NCBI GenBank assembly: GCA_038503065.1
Contig: JBCAMK010000010.1
Coordinates: forward strand, 1,240,001-1,304,000
Direction: 5' to 3'
From: Paragyromitra xinjiangensis
Taxonomy: Eukaryota > Ascomycota > Pezizomycetes > Pezizales > Discinaceae
DNA: 64,000 bases
Each line of letters starts with the position of its first letter. Position 1 is the first letter of the stretch. Made by a program: the position numbers and the translations under genes. The notes under the pieces were generated by a model that was given only the letters and a program-made list of their open reading frames with translations, was not told the DNA's origin and made no database searches. This document shows positions 47,784 to 59,701 of the stretch, piece by piece.

Positions 47784-48717
47784 ATGCTATCTTCAATTCC
47801 CCTAATAGCTCCTCGCGATGTAAGTTCTTTTTATCTCTAAACTAAGAATCTAACTAACATATTTCCAGGCACACACGCTCTGGTACACCCCCTCGAGCAC
47901 CTTCGCCCCTACAACAGCAACCTACTCCTCCTCCCTCACCTCACCACCCAGTACTCTCCCCAGCTCCCAAAACATCCACCCCTCATCTCTCCCGTCTCGT
48001 CAGCACCTACAGCAACCCACACACCGGTTCCGTCCCCCGTCAATCTCCCCATTGACACAGCTCGCCCTTGATGAACAATCTCTCCTGCAACGTAAAGTCA
48101 ACATCCAACGTTTCGGCGCAACGTGGATTAAACCCCCCGGGATCGCTAAAACATACCAGGGGGAGCTAGACGAGAAAGCAGAGCGTGAGGAGGCAGAGCG
48201 GCAGGCAATGATGGAGGATGCGGATGTTGGCGGGGAGGACGAGGTGTTTGATGATGAAGATGCGGATATCACAAGGGGCGAGGCAGGAGAGGAAGAAGCG
48301 GATTTGGATGCTGAAATTCCGGATAATGACGGGGATTCGTTTTTATCGGATGAGGACGATGATGAGGATTTAAGTGGGGGGCTGGAAGAACAGGACGACG
48401 AGGAGGAGGTAGATCTAGATGCGGAGGTCCCGGGGGCGGAGACGGAGACGCTATGGGAGAGCTCAGACGATGACGAGGATGACGAGGAGGAGGAAGAGGA
48501 AGAGGAAGAGGAAGATGATGGGTTTGATTATGAGGAGGAGGAGAGTCAAGAGGAGACACAGCATACTGCAGGGATTGAGAGTTCTCCACATCAGGCTATG
48601 TATTCGCATGACGAGCGATTTGAGCCACCGGACGGGAGAGTGGAGCAGAGGCTGAGGGCGTATCCTAGGAGGGCGCTAGTGAGGAGTGACGACGAGATGG
48701 AGGTGGATAGCGAGTGA
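47784..48717 (+). CDS. Apc15/Mnd2-like anaphase-promoting complex subunit
   Basis: The model is join(47784..47819, 47869..48717), 294 aa, in frame; the intron is 49 bp with TCTAACTAAC. The N-terminus MLSSIPLIAPRD-AHTLWYTPS and the central LALDEQSLLQRKVNIQRFG followed by TWIKPPG match the fungal Apc15p family. The C-terminal half is extremely acidic, with a run of glutamates near 48485-48515 and repeated DLDAE(I/V)P units. Apc15/Mnd2 sits on the APC/C and controls mitotic checkpoint complex turnover in animals and meiotic APC/C in yeast. The acidic half is low-complexity and its role is unknown. Confidence 0.8.
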
Positions 48718-49124
48718 TAACGAAGCAGGTTGGTTCACGTAATGATTTCCGAACATGATTATGAGGTCGTATTCCACGTCAGTCTCACGTTTGAGCTATC
48801 TTGAATGGGGAAGGGGGTGGGAGTTATGGCTCGGGGTTTAATGCATGATTGCATAGCTTTTAGGGTAGCTTTCTTACTTTTCTTGTTCACTTTTTATCTT
48901 TCCTATTTTTTTTATGATAGCATGGTTTAGCATAGGGTGGGATGGGCTAGGTCATAATTCTAGGCGTATTTGCAATTGTTGGCTTTATGTTGGGCTTATT
49001 CCTGGATTACTTCAAGTGACAGAACGTGAAGCAGCCTATTTATTGGGATACTGACTGAGGCACATAGGATCTGATCTTAACTCTATGGTTTTGATGTTTC
49101 TATTAGACATTCGAAAAAAGCTAA
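48718..49124. other. Convergent 3' region
   Basis: 3' flanks of Apc15 (plus) and the WD40 gene (minus). T-rich near 48860-48920. No gene seen. Confidence 0.5.
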
Positions 49125-50500
49125 TCATTCATCATCCTCCATCAGCTCCGCTAATTCTCTCTCTTCTTCGATTGTCAAGAGGCTCCCCCTTTTATCATCC
49201 ACAACAGGCTCCTTCTCTTTGATTTCCTCCTTTTTGGCCTCAATGGCCTTCATTAGATCCACCTGTTTCAAAGACCATTTTCTGATAGTACCGTCGGTTG
49301 ATACACTTGCTACCACGTCTTGCTTACTTCCTACGATAGCCAAACCCATAACATCCTCTGAATGACCTTCGTAGATATGATAAAGCTCCCCAGTCTATTA
49401 AAACATCAGCAACTGCAATCCCACGCACTCAGTAAAAGGGAAACTCACGCCAACATCCCACACCCGAACCTCCTCATCTCTACACGCCGTAACAGCCCAC
49501 CGTCCCCTCGGTTCCACCACAACATCATTAACATAATCCGGATGTCTCAACACCGTATCACTTCTTAGCCCCTTCATCTTCTTCTCCTCATCCCTCACGT
49601 CAATACGTCTCGCCGTCGTATCCGCACTCGCAGTCCACATATCCGCATCCTCCCCTTCAAACCGTATCATATTCACGCTCGTATCATGCTCCAACATCGG
49701 CTCCCCCACCTCTATGCTCCGTTTCGGCTCCTCTACCAGAATTTCCCACTTTTTAATATCACGTTCTGATCCACCAGAGTAGACGACCGCTATAGAGGGG
49801 CTGCTGGTGATAGGATCTAGCGCGAGTGCGCCAATACCACGATTGTGTCCAGAGAGCGCGTATATACGAGCACTGGTTGTGGCGTTCCAGATTATGATGG
49901 ATGCATCGGCGGAGCCGGAGAGGAGAAGGCCAGTGCCGTCGGAGGTACGAATGTAGAGAAGTGATTTGATGAAGTCGGTGTGGCCTGTAAAGGTTTGTAG
50001 TGGTCTGCGTGTGTCGGTGTGCCATGAGATTATAGTCTTGTCCCAGGAGCCCGCGAAGAGGGTTTTAGCGGTGGAGTCGAGAGCGAGGGAAGTGACCGGC
50101 GCGGTGTGGCCACGGTAGGTACAGGATTTATCACCGGTCTAGGTTATGGGTAAGGTTAGTTTTTGGTCGGTGGTAAGGTGTAGTGGGTTGTGGCTTTTGG
50201 AGTAGTGGGTAAGGTCGGTTCTGTGCTTACAGACTTCAAGGACAACTCTTCTTGCGTACCCGCCGCTCTCGGCAACGTAGACTCGGTCTGGATTTAAAGG
50301 ATCTGTGATTATTGCGAGGAGCTTCGAACCGAGATCTATGGGATCACCATTTTTATTGTTTCGTTTTGCGGCGCGGCGTTCGGCTTTGGCTGCGCTTGCA
50401 CTGGGAGGGGTTAGTAGGTGAGCTTAGAAAGGGATTTGGGAGGGATTGAGAGGGATTACTCGGTTTGGAAGAAGTGGCCGGGGTCGTTGGAGACTGACAT
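49125..50500 (-). CDS. WD40-repeat protein
   Basis: The model is complement(join(49125..49394, 49449..50138, 50235..50400, 50460..50500)), 388 aa, in frame. It begins MSVSNDPGHFFQTDAS. WD40 blades are visible as YRGHTAPVTSLALDS with LFAGSWDKTIISWH, FTGHTDFIKSLL with LLSGSADASIIIWN, LSGHNRGIGALALD, RHPDYVNDVVVEP with AVTACRDEEVRVWD, and YEGHSEDVMGLAI with VASVSTDGTIRKWS. A charged tail follows, ending TIEEERELAELMEDDE. It should form a beta-propeller scaffold. I do not recognise a named orthologue. The second intron uses a GTCTGT donor, chosen because it keeps phase. Confidence 0.85.
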
Positions 50501-51243
50501 TTTTGTCGTTTCTGGTGATCTATTGAAGCTGGAGTGCTGGATGTTAAGGTGTTCGTGGGTTGTGTGCTTGGAGTTCCCCGCGGTGGTGCTGCCTAGATCT
50601 TATCTAATCTTAACGTGGGAACAACTGATCACAAAATGTCACTCGGAGGGATGTCCGCCTCGGGATGTGACGTTCCTTTATTCCATTTTATTTTATTTAC
50701 TTTATTAATACGGTGTCCTTGCAGAGTTACCTGAATCATTAAGTACTGTCTAGCAAACACGTCGGGGCTTATCCCCCGTGACCAAAATTTCCTGGCGACG
50801 ATCCATAGAATGGGTCGCGTCGTGGAGGAAACCTCCCTCTCAGGCTAATGAGGTGCGGTATAGCTGTGGTGCATGCCCCTAGGGGGCTGCGCGAAGCAAT
50901 TTATTGCGTATACAACCGTTTCTATGAAGAAGACTGGTTCTCGTCGGCTAGTATAGAATTCTATGCCCACATCCAGCTCCTTTTGAAATTTTCTCCATAA
51001 ATTGAGGTCCCCACCGCTGTTCTCCTCCGTTTCTCTTTCTTTCCTCTTTTTCCTATCGGAGACCACAACCTCCACCTCAGCCTTCATCACCAACCATCGC
51101 CAATCATCAACTTTTCCACCCTTCCTCATCGATTTTTATCATCCTTTACCAACCTACTTCAGTTTCTGTCGCCTAACACCCTCTACTACCTTTCTCTGGC
51201 ATCATTGACAACTATAAAATGCTTGGGTGGCTCCCATCAGAAC
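50501..51243. other. Intergenic, WD40 promoter side
   Basis: The left part is the WD40 promoter. The frames at 50845-51129 (minus) and 51002-51208 (plus) overlap on opposite strands and lack motifs. A TATA-like TATAAAA at 51213-51219 lies about 30 bp before the candidate ncRNA. Confidence 0.45.
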
Positions 51244-51556
51244 AGCCCCGGCGCTGACGCTCCCGAGAGGTGTGGTCTGAGGAAACCAGCCAATAGGGCC
51301 TGACTTACCTGCCGTGGGAATCTCCTCTGTGGGATGCTCCTGCGTAGCGGTCCGGGCCCGGCCATGGCAAGGGATCCCTTGTCGGTGTTATGCCTCGTCT
51401 ACACCCCCCCGGTTCCTCTGGTGGGAGAGCAAACGTTTGTTGGAGGGAGATAAGTGTCGAATCTCCATCCGCTAGTCTCGTCACCAGGCCGAATCGGTAG
51501 CCCAACAGGTTAGGTCTGGTGGCGGGGCTATCCTAATCACTCACTCCAGTCTTTTT
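51244..51556 (+). ncRNA. Candidate structured Pol III RNA
   Basis: A GC-rich, non-coding stretch of about 310 nt stands out from its surroundings. Its ends pair: AGCCCCG at 51244-51250 with CGGGGCT at 51523-51529. An internal 9-bp helix pairs 51482-51490 with 51513-51521, a 6-bp hairpin pairs 51446-51451 with 51461-51466, and CAAGGG/CCCTTG lies at 51368-51381. TATAAAA lies about 30 bp upstream, and a T5 run at 51552-51556 could terminate Pol III. Size, a closing terminal helix and an external TATA would suit RNase P or MRP RNA. I could not find their diagnostic core motifs nor the SRP RNA motif, so identity is open. Confidence 0.45.
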
Positions 51557-52575
51557 ACTGATAGTAAGCTCAGTAGTAATAACGAGGTTTGGTTTGGACA
51601 ACCGGTTTATGGTTTGTGGTTTCTGTATTTCTGGTGGTTGACGCACAGGCTTATGCATTGATGGGGATGGCGATTCGGTAGTGATGCCTAAAGGAAAATT
51701 GACACAGATCTCTTACGAGAAAGTGTTTAGTTACCACTTAGGGCTGAGAATCACTCTGCTTTTCTTGTTGTAGTTTTCTTTGATACCGCTAGTTATACTA
51801 GAAGAGAGGAAACAGACTTGAGGATGGGTCCTAATCTATTAGAATCTGATTAGCCTCGTGATAGCTTTCCTATACTTCATATTGCTCCTCGTTCCCTCTC
51901 TCTAGCTGGTGCGTAAGTGGACAAACAAACTGCTCTTTTTCGCAATCTTTGTATCCTTCCCCCCCGATCATAGTTTGTTGTAGCGAACTTCGTTCCATCC
52001 TTAGGGTACTTACGCATGTACCCAACCACTGTGATATTAATGAGATGACCAACTCGCTTACCACATCTTCGAACTTCTTTATTCCTAGAAGTTGGATAAT
52101 TATTTCTACAACCAGGCCCATCTATGATTTTAGCAATTAAAGGATCAGTGCTCAATTCACCATAGCTGCTTCGAGTAGGGAGGTCTGTCTAAGGATATCA
52201 TGACGCGAATGTAGAATCAGTATATATAGACCGCGTGCACTTGGTATGAAGCACCCAGTGCCCTCCATCTCACAGTAAATCCCGGGGAATTGTGACATTA
52301 AGGTGCTAATTCCTCTTGGGTAAGGTTAAAATTTGTTTGCTGAATATTTGACCATCTCACGAGTGATAATTTATGAATCACGACTTGGCGCATATAACGC
52401 GTCCCAGGGCTGAGGTTTGTGGAACCGTGAGAAATGACACGATAACATCTGGGGTATGCATACAAAAGATGCCGAGCCTCCTTTTTATTTTATCATAACT
52501 GTGAATGCTCTTTCTTGTCACTATATATTTGGGCACCTTCCTCTCATTTGCTCGAAAGTTGAGTGTTTCACCAAA
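51557..52575. other. Intergenic, chitosanase promoter side
   Basis: Short overlapping frames (51870-52155 minus, two registers) without motifs. The last 150 bp are the presumed promoter and leader of the chitosanase gene. Confidence 0.45.
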
Positions 52576-53771
52576 ATGAAAGCCGTTAGTTTCCTATATC
52601 TCGCGTTTACATTTGCCGGCAGCCTTCTTGTGTTGCCGGTCGCACACGGACGTGCCGTTCCCGATAGCCTCCAGAAATTCTACGACCAAGTCAAGGTACT
52701 CCCGCTGATCCGCAGATCGCTATGCTTTAGTGATTAATGATTCGCTAGGATGGGAGCTGTCCCATAGTTCTCAAGAAGGGGTTATCCAAAGACACATCTA
52801 ACAAGGGTGGATTCCGCTACTGTTCTGACACTGACGAGACGCTCATGTGGATCGCTGGACCTTCGTCACTCGCGGATATGGATGTCGACTGCGACGGCGT
52901 TAATAATGCTAAAGGCAAATGTGAAAATGATCCCACAGGCCAGTCTATCACCGCTTTTCAAGATGAGGTCTCAGCTTTCGGAATTGAAGATCTGGATGCA
53001 AATCTACATAGCTATGTTGTTTTAGGCACGAAGAGTTTCGATCCGCAGAAAGTGGGAGTGGAGAGCTTGAGTGTTGTTGCTGTTGTGTGTAATGACGAAT
53101 TGGTATGGCTCTGCTTGTCTGCACGGAACGTTACACGGACGACCTTTTCTATTTTTAGCGAGCCGTCGGTCCACTTGGATCGCTAACTTTTTGCGCTTAG
53201 TTTTACGGTGTCTGGGGAGATACAAATGCCGATAATTTAGTTGGAGAGGCTAGCATTTCACTAGCTACTGCTTGTTTTGGTGATCATATATCCGGTGATA
53301 ATGGCCACTCGGAAACGGATGTTTTATATCTTGCTTTCAGGAGCCATAAAGCCAAGCCTGGCTCCAATGTCAACTGGTAAAACACTACCCTTTTGCTTTG
53401 GGTAGCAAATTAGGTCGTTTCTAATTTCTTATATAGGAAAGCTAAATCCTTTGGGGATTTTGAAGAATCTTTAGCGCGTATTGGTGATGCGCTTATTGCG
53501 AAGTTTTTACCAGTGAGTAACAATTGCAACCACAAGTGACTATTATAAGAACGATCATAAGAACGACAATGCTGACCAGAGTGATCATACTACTACTCAG
53601 GGTGATAATTCTAACAATAGTAGTGGCTCCGAAAATGGTGCTAACACTGGGAATGGAGACAACTCTAGTAGCGGTGAAACGCCCGGTATGGGATTCAACG
53701 CCCAGATGCCGAATGTCGTGTTTTTACTATCTTTCTTGGTTATTCCTTTTATGTTCTATCTTAATGTTTAA
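52576..53771 (+). CDS. GPI-anchored GH75 chitosanase
   Basis: The model is join(52576..52695, 52749..53102, 53201..53376, 53437..53512, 53562..53771), 311 aa, in frame. It has a signal peptide (MKAVSFLYLAFTFAGSLLVLP). GH75 blocks include DMDVDCDGVNNAKGKCENDP, GIEDLDANLHSYVVLG, SVVAVVCND, then FYGVWGDTN and GEASISLA, and NGHSETDVLYLAF. The likely catalytic acid pair is D165 (WGD) and E174 (GEAS). GH75 enzymes hydrolyse chitosan. The C-terminus is an Asn/Ser/Gly-rich linker ending in a hydrophobic tail (VVFLLSFLVIPFMFYLNV), which reads as a GPI-anchor signal, so the enzyme is probably held at its own cell surface. The last intron (49 bp) is the least certain splice. Confidence 0.9.
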
Positions 53772-54656
53772 CTTGAAGCTCTCCCTGGCTGATCACTTCA
53801 AGATACTGGGTTAAAAAGTTTGCCGGTCCACAATCTGTCTTTGGTGGGATTCTTTGTCTATAGGTCTCGGTTGACCGCCGATGAAGGCCATGCTAAAGGT
53901 TTCGCTTATGTTGAAATGTAATAAAATTACTCGGAGGGTGAGGGGGCTAGCCCATCCCTGTCACGATACACGACGATGATCTAATCGAGTGATATTTGGT
54001 GATCAGTGGCTCCGTTTTCGTTCGCACATAGTTGCGCGAAGGAGTTGGAATAGCTACCCAGCTCATTCAGGGGAAAGGGTTTCGCGTTCTGAATTGTTCC
54101 CTATGGTGCAATAGACATGTGAGGGATCTAGGACTTTTAAACTCTGGAGCGCAATTATAAGGAACGTGACGTCACCTAGTGGGTCCCTGCTCAAAGGATC
54201 AAAGTTCCAATGCGTGCTTGATTTAATTTCCCTGTGGGTAGTTTCAAGTGTTTCGTTGACTACGCAACCTTTTTTTCGCTATTTGAAAGTTTAGTCTTTA
54301 GAACTGGCAAGTTTCCTCGGAGGGGAAGCGGAGAAGGGTTTTAGCGAGATATTACAAGCAAATATTCATCTTGTCTCCTTAAATTTTTATTTCTGGTTTG
54401 CTTCTTGGGCACATCCGAGTTGCCGACTGCGCTTTTTGGGCTCTTGCGCGACTTTCTATGGCTCGGTTCGTGTGGTCAAGTTGTTAACATAGGTACAAAC
54501 TGGTCATCATGAAAAAGTATGGGGGGGACCATAGTCTTATAAAGAACAAACTAGATTCCCACTACTCTTACCATACACCCATGTATCAAAGAATTTCAAA
54601 ACACAAGAATTATTCACAGATACAACACTCGATCCACCAGCCCACTTTCAACCACC
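53772..54656. other. Intergenic, no gene seen
   Basis: 3' flank of the chitosanase gene and promoter of the small membrane-protein gene. No supported exon. Confidence 0.45.
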
Positions 54657-54998
54657 ATGCCCTGTCTATCAACATCAACCTTTATTTTCGGCTTGGCTTT
54701 CATCTGCACAGCTATTACGCTAGTAACATTTCTGTTCGTGCATAAAAATGTTCCGAAATTAGCTGTCTACCTTGTTGCCTCCTCGGTGGGGGTCTCCGGC
54801 GCACTCTTCGTTACTTCTATCCTTATGGATGCGTGTGGTTGTGCCAAACCACGCCATAAAACTCCTGCAGGTCCGGCAAAGGCTTCTCGTCCTGCAGCCG
54901 AGTCCCTCCAGATTGAGTTTGTGGATGTGGAGCTCGGAGCTCCTTACCAGCCGTCTAAGGTTTGGAATTCTTCAGTTCGCCTAGGATTGGGATCTTAG
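54657..54998 (+). CDS. Small two-helix membrane protein, unknown
   Basis: A 113-aa single-exon frame starting at an ATG in strong context (ACCACCATGCC). Two hydrophobic segments are predicted at about 7-27 (TFIFGLAFICTAITLVTFLF) and 34-55 (LAVYLVASSVGVSGALFVTS), separated by VHKNVPK. A cysteine pair (DACGCAK) and a basic, Ala/Pro-rich cytosol-like tail follow. No family is recognised. Confidence 0.55.
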   Translation: MPCLSTSTFIFGLAFICTAITLVTFLFVHKNVPKLAVYLVASSVGVSGALFVTSILMDACGCAKPRHKTPAGPAKASRPAAESLQIEFVDVELGAPYQPSKVWNSSVRLGLGS

Positions 54999-55696
54999 AT
55001 TCAGGGTTTGGCGAGCCTACGCTAAATATTTGGGGGGCTGAGACTCATTTGGTTCCCCGTAGTTGACCCAATGTGAAGCTTGGTGGGTCTGCGGGGATGA
55101 TTGGGGCCTAGAAACTTATAAGGTAAAATAGGTTAATTCGGAAAGGCTAACCCATCTCCAGTAGTTTGAGGAGTGTGGCGGAAAATTTTATCCACATTTT
55201 TGTTAGATATTTGAGGTGTGGGCAGTAGTAGAACTAGATTGATTGATTGATTCATTCATTAGGTACAGCCACCTGGGTTATGTATGGTACTAAAGATTTT
55301 GATAGATAGGTTGCTGAAATAGGTAGTAAAGCTAGGATAGGGTTTTGCATGTAAAGGGCTAAAGATCCCTACTTTGAATTAATTTCATGGGCCATTACAT
55401 GTGTTTATCTAATTACTTCCCGTAATCTAGGCCTTTGATGAGATTTAGATGAGATTGGGGTCACGATTTTAGCGCGAGTTAAGTTCAATCATGTACTAGA
55501 TGCGCGTTAGAGACAAAGACTCGGAAAATATACGTGGAACTTATAATAGATATTGTTTTTGTGCCAGTACCATACTTGCATAAATCATTGACTGTTAAAT
55601 ATGTACTAAAAAAATTCCTAAATTCCCAAAGAAAAAAAAAAGGACCCGCTGTGTTTCTCTTCAAAACCGCCCAACCGTGGTATTGCAAAAAGATGT
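54999..55696. other. Intergenic, convergent 3' region
   Basis: 3' flanks of the small membrane-protein gene (plus) and the peroxidase-P450 gene (minus). AT-rich, with a poly-A run near 55629. No gene seen. Confidence 0.45.
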
Positions 55697-58600
55697 TCAA
55701 GAATCCCTTCTCCTTGCCGTAATTGCAATATCCCTCCATTTTACAATACCCCCAGTATAAACCAACTTATCAGCTTCTGTCACGGTGAGGTCCTGCTCAA
55801 ACACATAGCGTTCAAGAATAGTCTTCGTCATTATCTGAATCGTCATTTGAGCGAAAAACCTCCCCGGACACATATGTGGACCCTTCAAACCCCAAGTAAT
55901 ATACTTCGTGCTACCAATAGGTGGATCCTGTTTTGCAAACCGATCGAATTGGTAGTTTGCCGCCGAAGGGCCCCAAACAGTAGACTGACGGTGGACGTGG
56001 AACGCAGAGAGGGTCACAACTTGTTTCTCAGGAAGTTGCAACGTTGGCTGTGACGGAAGAGCAATGCCTTTCATGATTATCCTTGCGCAACTGGTGATTG
56101 GGCCGACTAGTCGGATCGACTCGAACATTGCGCTTCGTAGCAGATTCCATTCCGATGAAGAATTTGGTGTGCTTTGAACTTGGATGTTTTGGGTGTTGGC
56201 GCCTGTTAGGGATGTTATGATAGTGTCTTGTAGACCAGGATGGTTGGTTATGTCTAAAAAGGTACTGCTAAAGGTTGATCGAAGATTTGTGAAGCCTATC
56301 CAGACCACCAATGCAACTAGATCTGTATTCATAACGGGATTAGCAGGATAATTAACTCGTACTTGGTTGGGAATTGAAAGTACCTGAAGCATCCGAGTTG
56401 TCTTCCACGACAGGAATGATAAAATCCAGGAAATCAGGCAAATCCGAGCGACCTTGCTTCCCTGTTCTAGATCTACGTTTCTCGATAATTGGGATAAGTA
56501 CTTTGCGGATTGTCTTGAAGTTCCTGTTGATCTGGATACCGGCTAGGCCTTTGAGGAACTTCGGCAAATTACTAGCAATCCCTACTGCTGTCACAGCATC
56601 CCCATCAAACTTTATGAATGTCTCGAGAAGTTTCTCGTCATCGAAACCATCTTCTCCAACAATACATCTCGAGATCACATAAGCGAGGTAATGTGTCAAA
56701 TAATTATCGATACTGTCGTAGTGTTTGAAGGACTGATCAAGTGGAACGGGTGGGTGAACTCGGAGAAAGGATTCAGAAGCACTTGTAGCCGTCAAAGCGA
56801 ATCCACTGAGAACCTTTTCGTCCCCGAGATATTTCCTGATGAGTTTGGCATGGGTGTCCGATTCGAAGTAGGTTTTCGTGGTGATAAGGTCAAAGCCCAT
56901 GACGCGAAAGAATTCATGAAGTGAGAAATGATAGTCATAATCCGCGTCCTTGGTTAGGGCTTCCATATCCTCAGGTTGAGTGATGACAAAATGTGTGAGA
57001 GAGCCAAGCTTGATCCCGAATGCTTTAGAGGCACTGTTGCTATATTTCTTAAACCCGCTAAGAAGTAAGGATTTAGGATCCTTTTGGAATTTGAGACCTT
57101 CTCCAACAACAGGCAGACCGTACATCACTGGTGGGAACTTCTTGCGCTCCCTTCGGATTGCGAAGAAGGTAATGACGACTAATGTTCCCAGGACCTTAAG
57201 AATTGTGCGTTTATGCATTTTGATAAGAGCAAGAACAACTTCAACTCCTGTGTAGATGGTAGCGGGGATATTTAGTTTTTGGGCAGGCAATGCGCAAAGG
57301 ATAGGGTTGGTGACAGGATCAAATGGAAGGAGGGCATTCCCTTGCAAGCATTTAATGTCTGTGTTCTCTGTAACTAATCTCCACAGGAGGTTTTTCCCAT
57401 GAGCCTGGAAATCCAATTCAGCGAGCCAGAACGTATCGTAAAATCGGGCATTCGGATGTGTCTCTGTTGGTTTTGCAGCCCAGAGAAGTTCCTCCAGAGC
57501 ATTGCTGGGATGGCAGTCCCATGGCTTATCTACCAGGAGGCACCTCATCATGGCGTATCCAACCGAAAATCGATCCGAATTTCCAAGGCCAAAGAGACTG
57601 AAAAGGCTGATAATAAGGGAGGATTTAGGAACTGTAGTGCCAGGGAACATTTCTTCTTCCAACTGAACACCAACAACAAGATCAACTTCGTCCGGACTAT
57701 TGTACAGTCGTTTCAAGTTCGCAACAGCTTCTGGATCGCTTGAAAAGTCCTCAAACGTCTCCCTAATGGGGACAACGACCGCGGGATCTAAAATGAGACG
57801 ACTATGAGTAAGTTCATATCCGAAATTTTTTTTCGAACACCTAGGACGTACCTTGAGCATTATATGCTTTGAAATATTGGTTAAAAGTTGGTAACCCTTG
57901 TTCTCTCTCGTGGACAATACTCCATGCCGCGATATCAAACGGCTTTCCCCTATACTGACCAGCGCTTCTGAATTCTTCCTCGACACCACTCTTGAAATTT
58001 GGGATATGCGTTGCCAACATTCCCCTAAGTATGCCCTCGACCCCAGTATCGATGAAACCTTTACTATCAAACGCCGTAGAAAACAAGTTTTGGGTTCGGA
58101 GGGTGTTGTTCAAAGCATCTTTTATGGGGAAGTCTTTAATGATGAACTCGTGGAACCTGTATACGATGGCCATTTCTGCAGAAGCAACCATAGGCTTTCC
58201 ACCCTTAGTAACCAGTGGCCATGGGTATGAATGAGCAGGGTTGATCTCAAGAGAATTTTCTCCATATAGCTGCCTGAGTTCGAAAGGCTTTATGTTAGGA
58301 ACAACGTCTGGTAACTAGGAGGAGAGATACACTACCGATAGAGGGGAAACCCATCGTCTGTAGGCCAGGGCATATCTTTTGTCCAATAGGTCATCTGGTA
58401 AGAGTTTGCAATTAACGCAAACTTTGCTGACAAAATTAGCCTAACAGTTTGATACAATCTCTCGTCGTCGTATTCCGGGTGTTTTTTCGCTAGTATATCG
58501 CAGAGACGATTATGCTCTCTCAACATAAGTGTATGCACGGACAACATGATCCAATCTTCGTTAGTTCGAGGATCTCCGCCGGCAAATAATGTAGTTGCAT

Positions 58601-59701
58601 CAACTCCCTGGCGTGTACGCATCGGAAGACCCATTGTGTTTTGAGGAAGGTATTCACGAGTGGGGTCTTGGACGCCTCCCTTCTGGCTGAGAAGCTTCCC
58701 GCCCCGAAAAGCGCGAAGAGCATTGGAGACTTCACGGGTGCTGCCATATAGAGAAGAAACATCAAGCCAAGTTGTGGCTTGATTTAGGAGCTCACGAGGG
58801 TTATCCTGAGAGGTTCCAGTTCCTGGCACGGGGAGAGAACGCCATACACGGAAGGTGGTGTTGAGATGGTAGGTTTCTTCGTCTTGGGGCATGGGTACGT
58901 CGATGAATTCCTCGACCGAGTCCTCGCTATAAGTCACATCATGCATGATAAACTAACAAAGTAAGATCAATATCATGCGAAGCCTTAGTAACCAGTGCAA
59001 CTGATTAAAGTGCTAATTCGACTGACCTCAATAAGCCCTAACAAAAGTGGAGTATGCTCATAATAAAGATTTTGTTTTCTCTTGAAGAAAGCGTTACTCA
59101 CAGCCCTTGGGTTTGGGCCATCTCTTGGTTGAGAAATTCCGTCCTTAAACGAATGCTGGTTATAATCTCTAGCCTTGACCGTCCCGAGTTGTCCGTAGTC
59201 AATCTTGTTCACCTCCATCCAATTGCACGAACCGTCAATGGTGCGAAAATACCACTTCGACCTATCGTTTATACATTTAGGGTCTAGAGCAAACGGGAGA
59301 TGGCTAAACAGCATGCTAGCCTCGATATGTGAGGGTATTACGGGTCCCACTTGAGGGAGAATTGGCGGTATTCTGGTGTCACCGGATCCATTTACTGGAG
59401 CATTTATGAACTCGGCAAGTTGGTTGATATCCTTCAGGTGAGGAGGGATAGTCCCGTTTGGAAACGTTTTCTTCAGCTCCTCGGGAGCGTCTGTCTCTAG
59501 AATTTGTTGAAGCCAGCTGATGAAAAAATCATCGGGGGGCCCATCTTTAGTGAACTCTGGACTCGATTTATCTGGGACATATTTCCCAGATTTCTTTTGT
59601 ACGCCGTTGAAGCGGGAGTATGGCGCTTGTTGAGCCACAGAGAGACATGAGAAAAAACAAGCAAGGGAGAATAAACTTAAAAGAAGAGTTTTGGCACGCA
59701 T
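55697..59701 (-). CDS. Haem peroxidase/dioxygenase-cytochrome P450 fusion
   Basis: The model is complement(join(55697..56322, 56384..57787, 57852..58273, 58336..58952, 59027..59701)), 1,247 aa, in frame. A signal peptide (MRAKTLLLSLFSLACFFSCL) is followed by an animal-type haem peroxidase domain. It has a distal His in EFIMHDVTYSED (H229), WLDVSSLYGS, LMLREHNRLC, a proximal His in VYRFHEF (H472) with Tyr at -3 (Y469), and HEREQGLPTFNQYF. The Tyr matches the radical tyrosine position of cyclooxygenases and fungal linoleate dioxygenases. A membrane helix at about 761-782 (LKVLGTLVVITFFAI) precedes a P450: PPVMYGLPVVGEGLKFQKDP, ExxR (FESIR, E1107/R1110) and haem loop WGLKGPHMCPGRFFA (C1191). The P450 start and haem loop resemble the CYP7/CYP8/CYP51 group more than the P450 half of linoleate diol synthases. 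A likely role is oxylipin formation in the ER (inference). Confidence 0.88.
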
